Assembly: GCA_013398295.1 (NCBI GenBank) | Contig: VZSF01006715.1 | Coordinates: 10,322-74,321, forward strand | DNA from: Chionis minor | Taxonomy: Eukaryota > Chordata > Aves > Charadriiformes > Chionididae | Length of the DNA stretch: 64,000 bases | Direction of reading: 5' to 3' | Shown here: piece by piece, positions 50,601-64,000 of the stretch | How the letters are laid out: the number at the start of each line of letters is the position of its first letter | Numbering within the stretch: the stretch's first letter is position 1 | Notes under the pieces: generated by a model | Told to the model about the DNA's origin: nothing | The model's input: the letters and a program-made list of their open reading frames with translations, nothing else | Database searches by the model: none | Position numbers and translations under genes: made by a program

Positions 50601-53083
50601 GATAATCGAAATGAGGATTGTGGCTTACCTGAAATGGAGCACGAACTAGTACTGATCTCTCCCTAACTTAGTTCCTGAATCTATAATCTGTCCTCAAGGG
50701 TGCAGAGCTAATATCCTGTGAGAGGGAAAAAATTTCCCTGTGCCTCCACAAATAGACTGAGAATAGGAAAGATCTCAGGATGTTCTGTTACTGTCAAACC
50801 TGTGTTTTTATTAACTATAAACAGCATGTAAGCATTACTTCCCATTTGAAATTCTGCTGTTAGTGAATTAGTTGAGGTGTATGTAAGGATAGGACCCTGC
50901 ATACAAGACATCCTCACAATTAATTTTTTTTTTGTAATGTAACACAACAATGCACTTTCACATAAAGCCAGGAGACGACCATGTATGCCCAAACAGGTGC
51001 AAACCACACAACTGGGAGGATGGCTGTTAGGCAGTTTTGTAGCTTGTTCAGCACCATGCTCTCTCTTCCCATGAAAAAAAGAAGAGGAAATACCTTTTCA
51101 AAAGCCTAGATTCGCCAGTCTTTGCCACTATGTTGCATTCAAACTTGTTCTTGGTGCTCCTTTCAGCTTTCTCTCTATACAGCAGCATTTTCTGTGCACC
51201 AACTGCTGCGCGGTAGGTGAGTCTGCAGAAGACACCCTTTTGCAAAGAGGTAAACCACATCTCACCTTCAGCTCCGTGACTTGTAGGCATCGGAGAGTAA
51301 CTGAAACTCCTTACAAGGAGATAATGAGCAAGGCAGCCAAACTAACAAAACTGAGCTAGATTCTGGTAACTTTTTAACATGTTAGCTGTTGTTAGACCAA
51401 ACTTCTCTTGATAGCAGTTTCCAGCTACACATTCATTAACAAAGCAGGTACTTGATCAGTCTATGTTTATTGTGAGTGCTTTTCAGAAGCACAGAAAAAA
51501 AGCATTAAGAAGATAAAACATTAGCCTTGACCTACTCCTGTGAGGGCAGAACTGACACAGTTCATACCCTCCCGTCAGACTGGGAGGTCATGCCTTCGGC
51601 TCTTAAATCCCAGGAGCTATTCCAGGGACAAGCTTCACAAGCTTTGAGATGTGCTGATCATTATAGCCCTGCTCTCCTCCCTCCCCGTCAAAGGAGGGTG
51701 AGCATTACTTTCCACACACCTTTCTGGTGGACCAATTTGCCCCGTGTTTCCACAAGTGGAAGGGATGGAGCCACAGGGTTACGCAGCTTCAGCTGCAGGC
51801 AGTTGTAAATCTGAGCTTGCCAGACTTTCAAGGCATCATCAGTGTGGAGGATCAGCACATGGTACCCCTAAGACTTCAGGGTATATCCATCTCACAAATC
51901 TTTTTGGTATTATAAGCAGAACTGCTTTGTATTTCTGTCACCATGAGCCATGAGGATATCTGTTTGTACACTCTGTTTTCTGAGTGGGGTAGGATACCGT
52001 GGGCCATGGGACAGCACTGAAGTAAATTATCCTGCAAACTCCAGGGAGGGAGGGAGCGGGATTTCCAGCCTAAATTTACAGGCTCAGTTGGATTTTGGCT
52101 TGTAGTGCCACAAAATCTAGCTACCCTGGACTGACAGCGTGTGAGTGGGTGCTGCTTACAAGGTGAGGCAGAGCTGGGAGAAGCACAAGGAAGCCAGGAC
52201 CTCCAGCCATGTCATCAGAAAACAGAAGCTGCTGGTTCTGCTACGAGCCACTGTGAAAGCGAAAATGGCAATGTCATGGCAAAAGGGAGGAAGCACCAAA
52301 ACTGAAGGCTGTCTCAGGAGGGAAGACCGAAGAATCGTCGAGGGCAAATTCAGATAAGTAAGTTGTCAGAAATGAAAGCCTAAGTCAAGGAGAATTCCCA
52401 CTCAAGAAACTGGAATGTAGCGGGATGCTTTTTTCTGGTGAAAACGGGGAGAGGGTGTCCCCATTTTTCAGATCTTCCCCTTTGGTTAGATAATATCTAC
52501 CCTTTAGATTGCAAATTCTTTATCATTCCTGCATGTTGCTATAGGGGCATGCATCTTAAACCTACAGAAAAGATGCATTTTTTTTAAGTTATGAAACAAG
52601 TTAATTCCTACGGTGCAATTTGTTGATGTAAATCAGCTCCTGTTTCTGTCAAGGAGTATGGAATAGTTATCCTGATTCCTCTGCCTTTTCCAGGTCTCGG
52701 GGAATGTGAATTCATGCATTACTACTCACTCTCTCATCTTCCCTCTTCCCATTACTCTCTCTTTCGTCATTAGCCTAATTATTTCTTGTACTTATTTCAT
52801 CCTGTAAACCAGTACATATTCAGAGGATTACCCAAAAGGAGGTGGTCTGTAAGGAAGCACGTTCACATTATTGCATCTATTTGCCTCACTTCCTCCTTGC
52901 AGCAGATTTTGATAGAGTTCATTTACTCATGCATATGTATCTCAATGGGACAGATGGATGTAGGATGTGCGCAGGGGTTTGCTGTGACACAGCTGAGGAG
53001 CACGAGGTTAGCTGGGTCCTGTACCAGACCCTAGCTGATACATGAACAAAAGGGTGCTTAAAACAAGATAAAAAGAGCTTCTC

Positions 53084-53096
53084 TTTTTTTTTTTTT
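53084..53096 (+). repeat. T homopolymer
   Basis: Thirteen consecutive T bases; simple tract. Confidence 0.7.
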
Positions 53097-56000
53097 GTTG
53101 AAACCCTGATGAATAATTATATGAATTGCTAGGGTAGATGGGTGAAATCTTTCATGGTCTGACTGTGATCAACTTGCCTGAACATCAGGTCGTGTGCCCG
53201 TGATAGGCAGATGCCTAATTCTTATGGCTGGGTGAACACCATGGCCCTAGGCTGCAAAGCATCTATGTGCTGTTCAAATTAGCCTCAAAACATAGACACC
53301 TGACTTTGATATGGTGAGTTTGGTATCTGTCTCCTCCTACAGCCAACACAAACAAGCTGAGGCCTCAACCCCGGTGTCGTGTGCTGTGGCTAATGTGAGA
53401 AAAACGTGTTTGGCTTCCAGGCTGGATCTTAAGCAGGATTTCATTGCTGGGTGATCCAGCAGCACGCAGGTCCAGGACTGTACCTCGAGAACCACAAGTT
53501 GACAGTAGTGCTGTGGTCTATGTACCATGGTGTTGCCAAGGACAGGGAAAGCTGCTTCTGGTTACCTTCACCTGCTGCAACTCAGCATCGTAACAGAAAT
53601 GGTGTTGAAAGACTAAAGAACAGAGTCTCAAGCCCTGTGGCGGCACAGACCTCTTTGAATTTTTGCCTTACTTAAATGTGAAAGAAAGTTGTGTTGTTGT
53701 CAACTACAGCAGAGGTCCCTTACTGACTTCTGCTTCATAAATTAGAACTTCAGAGAAAGGAAGAAGAAAGCACACTGTTCATTCACCAGGAAGACTGTGC
53801 CTCTCCAACAGAGTGGATTTCTAAAAGTGGTTTTTTAATTGATGCCTTTTTCGTATGTAGATATGTCCTGAATTCTTTCTTTTTTACTATAGTCTGCAAA
53901 GATATCTCCTATTTCCCCTTGTCCATTACAGCAGTGCATATAATAATGGTGAGTTCACCATCTTCTCCAGGGTTCTGGATGCCATTTTTGTAGCAAGGAA
54001 TGAGGACAAGTCAGCACCATGTAAACTGCCAAAGAACCATCAGCAAGTGTGCACCATCAAGACAAACACAAAGCAAGTCATTGAACTTTCAATCAGACTT
54101 GTTGCACATTTTTTTTATTTTTCACCCTAAGTTATACTCCCTAAAAGATTGCTATATGTATGCAAAGATAATCCATCATGAAGGAGTTTAATTTCATTTT
54201 AGATGGCAATAACACACACCCATCATTTTTTTAAACATACACTGCATTACTGCAGGGAATGTGACCACTGGCAAAATGTGAGTAATTCCATAGTTATTCA
54301 GACCATTAAGGAGTAGTTCTTTCTTGCAAATCTTATCCTGCAACTCTTTTTGGTAACATGGCCAAAGCCAGGGATTCAAAAAAGTAACCAAATTATATCC
54401 CACAAATCACATGACTGATTCTGAAATTCAGTTATTAGTTTTGTTATTTGTATTAAATATTTTATTAAATAGTATTTACATAAGATTTAAGGTCACATAT
54501 ATTAATTTTCTTCTCCTATTTCTGTTATATGGCTGGAGAAAAAAGACATAAGTTGGAAAATAAATTTAGAGTGGCCTGGGTCACATATAGAATTAAATTG
54601 TGCCATAAATCACTCACCCCAAACAGCAATTTTTACTTTCAGTATTTGAGTTTTATTCAGTAAGGAATCAGACAATAAGTCTTTTCACTTAACACAAAGT
54701 CCGGGATTTTTTTGCTCACGACATAATTTGTACTGCTATGCAGATGAAAAATAAAATAAAATACACAGCTTGTAGGATTACTAAAAATGTTAGTTACCAT
54801 ACCAAGTAACGACTGAATAAAGTTCTTTGGAATTGTTTATTATTCTTGCCATGCTTTACTGACTCAAGTAAAAACCACACTTTTCAGTTCTAAAAGATAA
54901 AGTATCTGTGTGCTCTTTAAAGCATCATACGTTATTTCTGCTCACAGAGTGTCAGGTTCTCATATCTGACATTCCCAGTTTCTCAAAAAGCCATCAAAAT
55001 TTATTTTCACATAAAGGATCCTGGAGGTTTACTTATGCAACATTCAACTTTGAACATTTAAGCTAGTTTTTAATGTTGTTTGAAGATCAAACAAGGTTTA
55101 ACCAATCAGTAGTAGATATAGAGGATTTATCTGCAACCACACTATGCTGTTCCTTTAATACCTTTCAGCAACATAAGTGCTTACATCCTAATAGGTTTTT
55201 AGCTTAAGATCTAATCATCCACTCTTGAATTAAGATGCTTGAATGAAGCCAACTCATTTGGAACTAAGCACTTTAATGTCAACAGAGACATATGGTATTG
55301 AGACTGAATTACAAAGGATCTCTTCTGAGCCATCTATTACGGAAGCAAGACTAAGACCCCAGCATTATTATTAGTTTACTCATTTATTTGCTAGCAAATA
55401 ATTGAGAGTAAGATCTTCTTAAGAAAGTGGAAATGGTCTAATAATTGCAATCTGGTGAAATAGTACATTCCCGTGTGTGCTGATTAAATCTCCCCCATCC
55501 ATACTTTATGGCTCCATGCTCATCTCTAAAATCCCCTCTTGAAACTGAAAGAAACAAACACAATATGCAGTGCAACGACTCGTACCCAGTGATTAAAATT
55601 ATGAATTATCAGCACTGATGTGAAGTCCTCTAACATCTATTAAGAACTCGAGACATTTCCTTGTCCGGAATTATTCAATTCTTATTCTCTGATGAAATAT
55701 TTTTTTTAAAAGGTGTTTATGACAGAATTTATGGCAATAAATAACACTGTACATCAAACATAAAGTTAAGAGTGGAGGCTTCCTTTTGTTCTGAAGCTGT
55801 TCTACTCTCTCTAGACTCAAATTCTGCTGACAAATATATGCAAGAGTCCTCTCCTGCAGTATCAGAAGGAAAAATTAAAGTGGACATCCTTCCACATTTT
55901 TTGTTTCTGGAACAGAAAGAGCACGACCACACAAAAAAAAAAAGCAATACAAAGTGTACCTGAAAGTACATTTCCTGAGACAGTCATTTTACATAGATAG

Positions 56001-59000
56001 TTGTAAAGAAAAAGATTTAACCCGTCAGTTTTTAAATCTTTATGACCATATAAGTTTATTGCTGCAAAGCAGTTGCGTTTCAATTTTGTCGCGTGGCTGA
56101 AACAAAACACAAAGTTTTGTTAGAATACTCTCAACAGCCTCTGCTTACAGTTGTAAGGAAGATATCATTAGACAATAAGGTTGCATTATCTTTTTAAGCC
56201 GTGCGTTACTAAGGGCTTCATCAGACAGCGACTGTCTCTCTGAAGTAATTGCTATCTCTCGCATAAAAGCATTCCGACTCTTGGCTCAGTAAAACCGTAA
56301 GACGGGCTGTCATTGCAGTCCAAGCGTTTTCCCACTTCAGTGGCACATACGGTCTGAAAGGCAGAACTGCCTCCTCAGTACCACCACAATAAACACCTGG
56401 CAAATATGATTACAGAGGTAAAAAGATGCAGTGCGGTTCCAAGAGGAACGTCAGCCACTCCGATTCTGTGAAGGACCGGACATGATTTTCCCTCCTCCCA
56501 GCAGACTGTACAGAAGAACCACGTGAACCAAACACCGTGATCATACACCAGATATTTCTTTAAAAGTCTTTTCATCTTTGCAAGTTTAACAGACCCCTTG
56601 TCTTTCTGATTATAGAGAACTTCCTATGAAAACTTGTGGGCGTGGACAGAATTGCTAAAAATCCGCCTCATTTTTGCTAAATATTACATAAAAGTATACT
56701 GTTTTCCTCATAGCTATAGATCTCCATTTGTGATGTTGGCATCCATGTTATTAACTAAAAGGGAAGCAGAAAAAACAGTTTAAAAACCACATTAACTCCC
56801 CAGAGCTCTGCAAAGCAGAGCTTCCCAGATAAAAACTGTTGCAAAAGCAGAAAGGTTCTCATCATTGTGTAAATGCAGCCATTATGAAAGCAAAGTTACA
56901 AACGCACTGTAGTACAGCAGAGAGTAGTAAAGCCTACCTGAAAAAATCCCCTTGCATTTCTCCCTGTGCACACACCCTTCTGGTTTTGTTTTGGCTTAAT
57001 TGTTTTGTTTCGGTTTGGCTTACTTTTTATCATTTCCGAAGTATGTATTTAAGGTGGATCATGAGCTGTCAGCTAAGTCGCACTGAGGTCACAGCGGGGG
57101 CCTGGCTGCAATTAGATGCCGAACGAGCCAGACCACAAAGCCAGGTCCTGTTCTCAGTTTGTATTCAGTGCAAGTAGCACACAGACACACATCCCAGAGA
57201 GAAACGTGGCCTTTGGCAAGCGCGCAAGGAAGAGCCGATTCTTTATCCAGGAGAGGGGCAAGGGATGCAGCCGGCAGAGAGAGGAGGGGGAGCTTGTTTT
57301 TCCTGAATCTCTTCTCTGCAAAAAACTCGGGGAATTTTGAGCAGATTCAGCCAGAAGAGCTCGGTTTTTTGTTTTGATCTCTGTCTTATATAGGCAGATT
57401 ACAACACTGAAGTGTACTGTGCCTAGCATGCCTAAAATTTTAAAATGAGCCATGAAGCTAGCTGACAGTGTGAGTGATTTCTTCCCAGGTGACAAACTAT
57501 GTTAGTCACTTTTGGAAGATTTTCTTCCAAGGACCAGAGACAAAATTTTTAGTGAATAAAAGCAATAAGAACCACACGGTTGTGTCAGTTCTGATCCCAC
57601 TGTATTCTGTTACTGAATTCACGCGTGGAGGCTTCGTAACATGTGATGTACAAATGAAGGGAAAGCATTTGTAAGGATACAGGAGAAATCCGTGTTGCTG
57701 ATTCTCTCTTTGAAGAGCAACTTGGATTTCTTCACAGTCTAATTTTTTGAGGGGTTATGGGAGAGATTAATGCTAAAATAAGGAAGAGGGAAAAAACAGA
57801 CTTGAGGGGATGAATAGCAGCTGTGGTGAAGAAATCTACCAGACGGTAATTGCACAAGTCCTTAAATATCCAGAACTTCATCTGAAACCCTCTCTGGTGT
57901 AGAAAGGCATGTGACAGAAAGGCATGGTTTCAGCATCATCAGGCAGTCTTTTGTTCACTTGCGCGTAGCTTCAGTCGCTCAGAAGCACACATGCAGGGCA
58001 TCAGCTTTCAGCTATAAAGAAGGTAATAGCGAATGGTGGTACTGAGCCAACGTCGACGAACTGAAAGCACAGCAAAACAAAAATGCACCACCCCCTTGGA
58101 CCATTTCCCCACCAAGACCCACCTGCTAGCTTTTATGCAGGAAAATAATACCGTGCGGTATCCTTAAAAGGTATCAGGCAGCAGCAAAAATACAAAAGGA
58201 CAACTTCTGGGCACAGCTCAGTTTAAAAAAATTCTGTGGTTAGTAGATGATTCACTGAGAGAAACACCACAAAGTCTTATAAAATTAATATGCTGTAAGT
58301 TTGAACCTTGTGTGAAAATGCACACAAATTAGTTGTTAATTTAAAGAAAGAGGAGCATGCACCCTCGTTTCAATTTACTCTGAAATGCAACTTAATTATA
58401 AAGATAAGCTTAGGTACTTCCATTTAAAATTTGGGGGACATAATATCCTACCACTAATCAATAAAAACAGACCTTTTCTTCTGAGACCAGAATTCAGCCT
58501 CCGAAGGAGGAACAAGTAACTTTACGTAGTAGAAGTCTAACTATGACACTATTGAAAAGAAGTAGAAAATACATTCTATAGCCAACAGCCATGATTTTAA
58601 GCCGTCTGTTTTTTTGGTCAGTCCTTATATTCAGAGTATTTTGTTCCTTGCAAAAGCTTGTACTCCTTGCTGAATTTCAAGCGTTTCATATTTTGCCGCA
58701 ATTCTCATGAGTCACCACTGGAGGGACTCTAAGACTCTTTTGTTTTATAATTGCAAATCGGATTAATACTCACGTTAGACCTATTGCTTATGTTAAAAAG
58801 AAAACATATATCTGTGTACTTGTTATCAGTAAGAATTGCTGACAAGATCTGTAGAGGATCTTACTGCAGCAAATCAAAACCCTCAGTTTATATTGTGAAA
58901 AGGCGTAGCTAGAAAGTGGTAACTAACAGAGCAAGAAATACACAGAATGGAAATTATTTTTTTTAAATTAACATATTCACAGTGATAAAAGTAACCGTTT

Positions 59001-60772
59001 TTCTGCCGTGGTTAGGCAGAAGAAACTTTCATTCTGCTGATTTATTACCTGCATTATATGCCTCTAAAGCACAGTTTTCATTTGTTCTGAGCACAGAATT
59101 GCCACAGACAACAAAAGAAATAAGAGCAAGTATCTGTATCACCAATCAGAGGGGGCAATTTTAACCAGAGTTCTTGCTGATTTAGGATCAAATAGGATTA
59201 CACATGGAGGTGCTTAAACCCTGCTCCTGGTTGGAATTTCAGACAGAGCTTTGCAATATTTAAGATTTCCCTAGTTGGTATCCCTGCAAATCAGGCTGAG
59301 GAGTTTTCATGCAGGCAAGCTGTAAGCAGATGAACCTTTTTATCAGAGTACAATTATAGATGATAGATGTCCAAGGTCATGTGGGAACACTACCTTTGGT
59401 TTCAGAAGCAGAATAGCCATGTTAGCCAGACACAATGCCGTGCTGACGAAGTTACTTTTTCCTGACTCACTGACAGCGAGGAATTATTGCACTACATTGC
59501 ATTATATGGCAAGGAAATGCTTTCTGCTTCCAATCCTGTGTTCAGACAACTGATTTTGTCTTTAAAGAGGTATGTTCCTAATTTAAGTCTTCTAACTGGA
59601 AGTCAGATACTAGCAAGAAAAGGCAATATATAGTGCTCACTCCTAATCAGCTGGCTGACAGATCTCCATGGCTTTTAATCTGGCCTGCTAGTTCAGACTG
59701 GAAACAAAGAAGAGTGTATTATTTTTTCTAGCATTTAAAGTAGATTAGCCGACTTCAGGAAAAGAACGTACTGTTTTTCCCATGAAGATAGATGCAATTT
59801 TTTTCTTCCAAATATTAACTGAAGTAAAAAGTCTTTTAAATTTAAATCATTTAGTTGAAGACTAAGATATAGCCAAAGGACTTGAAAGGGGAGTCAAATT
59901 GAATGATAAGCCAAACCAATTGGAAAATAGAAAAGAATAATCACTAACACAAACCTACATCATTGTCTTGCTGAAATATGTTTACATATAAATATGCACA
60001 TCAGTTATCACATAAACAAACAGAAGGACTTGCAAGTCTTGCAGTCCTTTTGCACAAGCATGAGTGCTCCAGAGGAAAGGCCCTCATGACACCTCATAAA
60101 ACCTGATTTTTTTTTAATTGTTTCTACTACTAAGCTGTTCCCTCATTGCATAGGCACCGAAGCAAAGAGCTAACGCAGGCACAGAGAGCTGAACCTTTTG
60201 CTTTGTCACAGATAAATGAGGAAAAATAGCTAAACATACAGCACACTGTTTCTGTAGAGTTTCTGTGGTCCACAACCCTTTGCCTACATTGTCTACTTAC
60301 AGTCTTTGCAATGCAGAAACTGTTACTCAAACACAGCGCCATGCACCAGGAGACTATGCTCAGCTGGCACATGTATGCTACCCTAATAAAAACACTTATG
60401 TATTAGTAACGCTTGGCATTGTCCATAGAAAATAAGTACCAAAAAGACAGAAAGGTTGCCTGATTTCCTAATGCCCCAAAACACAAACTTCCTAGTCATA
60501 AGGCAAAAAGGTTTTTAAAAGAGGGCTGTCACACCTATTGTCTGTAACCCCAAACACAGCGAAGCGTAGAGAGTACTTGCCAACAGGTTAGCATATTATA
60601 CTATGGTCGGTGTTCTTTTATACTTTCAGGCACTAAAGTGGAGGGTATTGCTCCACTAAGACCAGAAAATGGTATTAGAAAGATTCTGCAATTGCTGAAA
60701 CTGATCTGTCAGCCCAGATTTGTTTAAACAAAGCTGGTATTCATCCATGGGGAAAGGGAAAAGCCATCTCGC

Positions 60773-60790
60773 ACACACATGCATGTGTGT
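60773..60790. repeat. 18-bp perfect palindrome in an alternating CA/TG tract
   Basis: ACACACATGCATGTGTGT is its own reverse complement, centred between 60781 and 60782, and further TG-rich sequence follows. Alternating purine-pyrimidine DNA of this type can adopt Z-form. It is most simply a (CA)n meeting a (TG)n. Confidence 0.7.
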
Positions 60791-63185
60791 TTGTATGTGC
60801 ATGTGTATCTTAACGAGGAGAGGCCGTGAAAAATTGCTAAAATTTGACACAAACAGAAATATTTACTGTACATTCTCTTGGGGTATCTACCTGGGGTAAA
60901 TATGTAATGAATGTTACAAATAAAGCACTGCAGATGCCGTGTGGACACACACTCCTTCAAGTGCTGGCAGACCTGTAGTTGCAACAGAATGCTGAAGTAT
61001 GGGAGAAGCGAAATCAGATGTGTTTGTGACATTAGTTTTTAATTATTTACTTGTTTTGTTCCATCTGCCTTTCCTTGTTCAGCAAGTAAAGGTTTGGCAA
61101 CAAGTCTGCACCACCCATGTGATCCGCTCAGTGCATAGCTCTCATGACCACCGTTTTAACCTTTTAATTTGACCATTTAGCCATTTGACCTCACTATTGT
61201 TATATTTTTACTGATAATTTTGTGGCTTCATAAGGAATGCTGAATGACTCACAGTCAATCTTTTGCAGGATTAGGCCATTCCTTTGTTCTGCGGTAAGAA
61301 AAAAAATTCAGTCCCACATTCATTCTCTAAGGAATCTCATTTCACTTCACCATCTCCTCTGCTGGACAGGAAACATCACATTTTCCATTTTTATATTCTT
61401 TCCAAGATCGAAAAATCCCTTTGTGTTAGTCATGTGTTTCTGTGAGAAGCCTATGGTTTGTATCCACAGAGAAATATTGTGCTCTCAGATAAATTAATTT
61501 AATTTATGTGAACATTTTTCTGAAGTTGAGTTGACTTCTAGTCCTTTCATATTTTATAGAAAATAGAAGTATTCTTCCATTGTCAGTGTCTTCTCACAAA
61601 GTCTTCCAACTTACGAAATGCTCTTCTTAGCCTGCCTCATGAATAGAGATTACCTTTATAGCCTCTCCAGCAATGACCAGCATTTAGGAAGAAAACTTTA
61701 ATATCCACAGGACATAACATTATCTCCTCTTTGCTTGAAAATGATCCTATTCAAAGAATTCTGTTAATGTTCACATGCAACTTAGTTTAAAATCTCACTT
61801 TCATCTGCCAAACTTCATGTTGAGCAAGTGCAAAATGCTAGCTTGCTTTGTCCTTGCAAATCTGTACTTTCAGGTTTACGAAATCTTCTCCATGCCTCTT
61901 TTAAATATTCCATTTTACCTATCAGAAAGTTCTGAAGAACTTTACTGCTAAACAAAACCTCCTTACCTTTCTTCTAGTTTACCTCCACCAGTTTACCTAT
62001 CACTGAAGTATCCATAATTCCCACTAATACTCACTGGTGCTAGGGTTGCACAGCAGTTTAAGTGAAGACCATGAAAACATGGGGCTCTGAGGCCCTTTCA
62101 CAGAGAGGGTGTTGGTTTGTTTCCCTTCAACCTTCCCAGCTCCCACAAACATGACTAGAGGAGCACCCTGACAGTTCCCATTTTCTGAACAGCTCCCATG
62201 GGAGAGCTATGTCAACCAGACAACATTTTTGCAGGGTAGGAAAGGCTGTGTCAGCTTTATTTCGCTCTTTCTATCAAAAGATCAGCGTAAAGCCTGTTTT
62301 CGCTTCTTACCACACTTGACATCCTTCCTAAAACACTATCTGTCCTGGTACTTCTACTTGCAGACTGCTAATACATTACTTCTTGTTTCCCATTCCTCTG
62401 GTGGAAAACATCAGTCAGTTGAACTGTAATTACATGACCTAACTGTTCTTGGTTACACCAGGATCTAAATCGCCTATCATTTCCTTGATGTTTTGGCTCC
62501 TTTTCTTTTCCCTGTCCGTATCCCTCCCCTTCCTCACACCACCACCCACCCCCAAACCCCCCAAACAAACAACTGAAATTTTTGCATACATCTGTAAAGA
62601 CACTATGACAAAACAATCTGTTTGCTTTCAGTCCCTGCCTCATTCATGGTCTTCTTTTCTTTTTCCAATTCATCCTTTGCCCTCAAGACCGCACTTGATC
62701 ACCCTCAAGACCTGGCTTGGAACATGAGACTTAGAGTACAGGTAAATTGCTCCCAGGGCAAACACAGAGAGACAATGAGTGCTTAGAAGGAATATTCAAA
62801 GGAACAATCTCCTGATGAATTAAACAAAAATATGAAGGTGGAAAATATATGGGAAATGACAGAATCGAAAGCAAAAAGAATGCATATTCATCTTCAGAGA
62901 CCTCTGAATCTACCTAAAGTTTCCAGATTTATGAAACTACAGAACTAATGTTTGTGGAATTCCCATCAAGTCCTGCAAGACTGCCTGCCTAACTGATTGC
63001 TCCGCATGAATTCTTTGGTGCTTATAGACAGACGAGATTTGAGGAAATGCAAACAAACACATTCACGTGAAACAAAGATAACAGAGAAAAAGAAACAACA
63101 TACCATGCCTTTGCGTGTTAAACATTTTGGTTAAAGCATGTGGGAGGAGTTAAACAGAATGAAGACAAGGTCATGGTTTCAATAG

Positions 63186-63608
63186 ATGGTCTGTGCCTGG
63201 TTGTGGCTGCACCATACAGGAAGGACACCCACAAACTGGCTGGACGTGCGGGGAGGCCACCCAGACCATGGGGCTGGGGCCCTTGCCCTGCCAGGAAAGG
63301 CTGCGGGGCTAAGGATGGTTCAACTGGGAGGAGGGACAGCTTTGGGGGCAGCCAGCAGCGTCCCTGGCACATTGGAGGCTGAAACATTGGAGACTCAGGC
63401 TGGAGAAGCCTTTTCCCCATGAGGACAGCCCAGCGGTGGGGCCAGGACCCAGGGGAGTTGGGCTGTCTCCAGCCTTGGTGGGTTGCACACCCTGGCGGGG
63501 TGAAGCCCAGTGAAGCTTCGAGCAGCTTGGTCTGAGCCCATGGCTGAGCCTGCCTTGAGGGACCCACAGTCCCTTCCAGCCTCCCCAAGTCTGCCAGTCT
63601 GTGATTTA
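63186..63608 (+). mobile_element. CR1 LINE 3' fragment, diverged, plus strand
   Basis: It resembles CR1 ORF2 end and 3' UTR in order. It opens with CTGTGCCTGGTTGTGGCT and AGGAAGGACACCCACAAACTGG. In the middle is a block equivalent to the CAGCCTGGAGAAG region (CAGGCTGGAGAAGCC), and near the end comes CCCACAGTCCCTTCCAGCCT before a short TCTGTGATTT tail. Many indels compared with the other fragments, and unusually GC-rich for its surroundings. Likely an old or divergent subfamily. Ends are approximate. Confidence 0.7.
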
Positions 63609-64000
63609 TTACTGGAAAACACAGGTGGGGTACCTGGATTTCTCCCAGCTCCAGGTCCCTTTAAACAAGTTCCGAGAACAAAAACTGAATGAAAAATCCA
63701 GGAGGTTCCAATTACTTGTTCTTTTCTTAATGAGGCTTATATGGCAAGAAACAAATCACCTGGATGCATTTAAGCAAAGGCATGGTAATTAAACTAGGCA
63801 GCAAACATGCAAGAATACTTAATTATCATCCTCCCAAAGACCTCACTTTCACAAGTTTTGTGGCAAGGACCAGAAGTCTCCATTTTATGGCATGTAAAAA
63901 AATCTGAGCAGCTGGCTGTAACAAGCAATAGATACAGAAGTGTTTCTCCAAACGGAGCATAATGCACAAAGGCAAGCTCTGTTTCCTCATTCACACCGGG
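63609..64000. other. Non-coding end of window
   Basis: AT-rich sequence with no gene recognised. Confidence 0.55.

Larger units (their letters stand above)
44530..63185. other. Non-coding stretch, no gene recognised
   Basis: About 18.7 kb of AT-rich sequence with no CR1 fragment, RNA gene or exon that I can support. It holds small simple repeats, a 47-bp tandem duplication near 47.13 kb and a 21-base gap. Short ORFs occur on both strands without recognisable domains. It could be intronic or intergenic. Confidence 0.65.

Noticed and set aside
1..64000. CRISPR array, prokaryotic operon, rRNA, endogenous retrovirus or LTR pair
   Set aside because: No regularly spaced repeats, ribosome-binding-site-led gene clusters, rRNA signatures, or paired TG...CA long repeats were seen; the CR1, tRNA and CpG-island content shows an animal nuclear genome.

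Overview
This window looks like nuclear DNA from a bird, and almost all of it is non-coding. The main evidence is the repeats. The only interspersed repeats I recognise are 5'-truncated CR1 LINE fragments: seven pieces totalling about 4.5 kb (roughly 7% of the window), several ending in the ATTCTGTG-type tail typical of avian CR1. There are also two vertebrate-type tRNA-His genes, CpG islands in otherwise AT-rich sequence, and draft-assembly gaps. CR1 also occurs in turtles and crocodilians, so 'bird' is a strong inference rather than proof. I cannot name the species or chromosome.

Layout. Positions 1-9500 are intergenic or intronic DNA with low-complexity tracts and one CTCF-like motif. Positions 9530-15780 form a cluster of CpG islands and hold the only promoter-like part of the window. 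Inside this cluster are a near-identical 490/497-bp tandem duplication joined by a single N (probably a false duplication made by the assembler), a 370-base gap in the most GC-rich stretch just after a TATA-like box, and, 0.4 kb past the gap, a plausible plus-strand first coding exon (acceptor at 12263, ATG at 12383, strong donor at 12431/12432). No later exon can be recognised, so the rest of the window may be a long first intron or intergenic DNA.

Positions 15.8-37 kb contain CR1 pieces. They include a head-to-head pair meeting near 26.21 kb, one member of which carries a broken reverse transcriptase, and a tail-to-tail pair at 35.4-37.0 kb. At 37.3-44.5 kb lies a small tRNA-His group: a decayed pseudogene, an intact plus-strand gene and an intact minus-strand gene 6.6 kb further on. 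Positions 44.5-63.2 kb are featureless apart from microsatellites, a short gap and a 47-bp tandem duplication. A last CR1 fragment lies at 63.2-63.6 kb.

No long ORF matches a cellular protein that I recognise. I found no CRISPR array, operon, rRNA gene or endogenous retrovirus. I found no convincing new biological system. The items most worth a second look are the tRNA-His group, the candidate exon beside the gap, and the false duplication.
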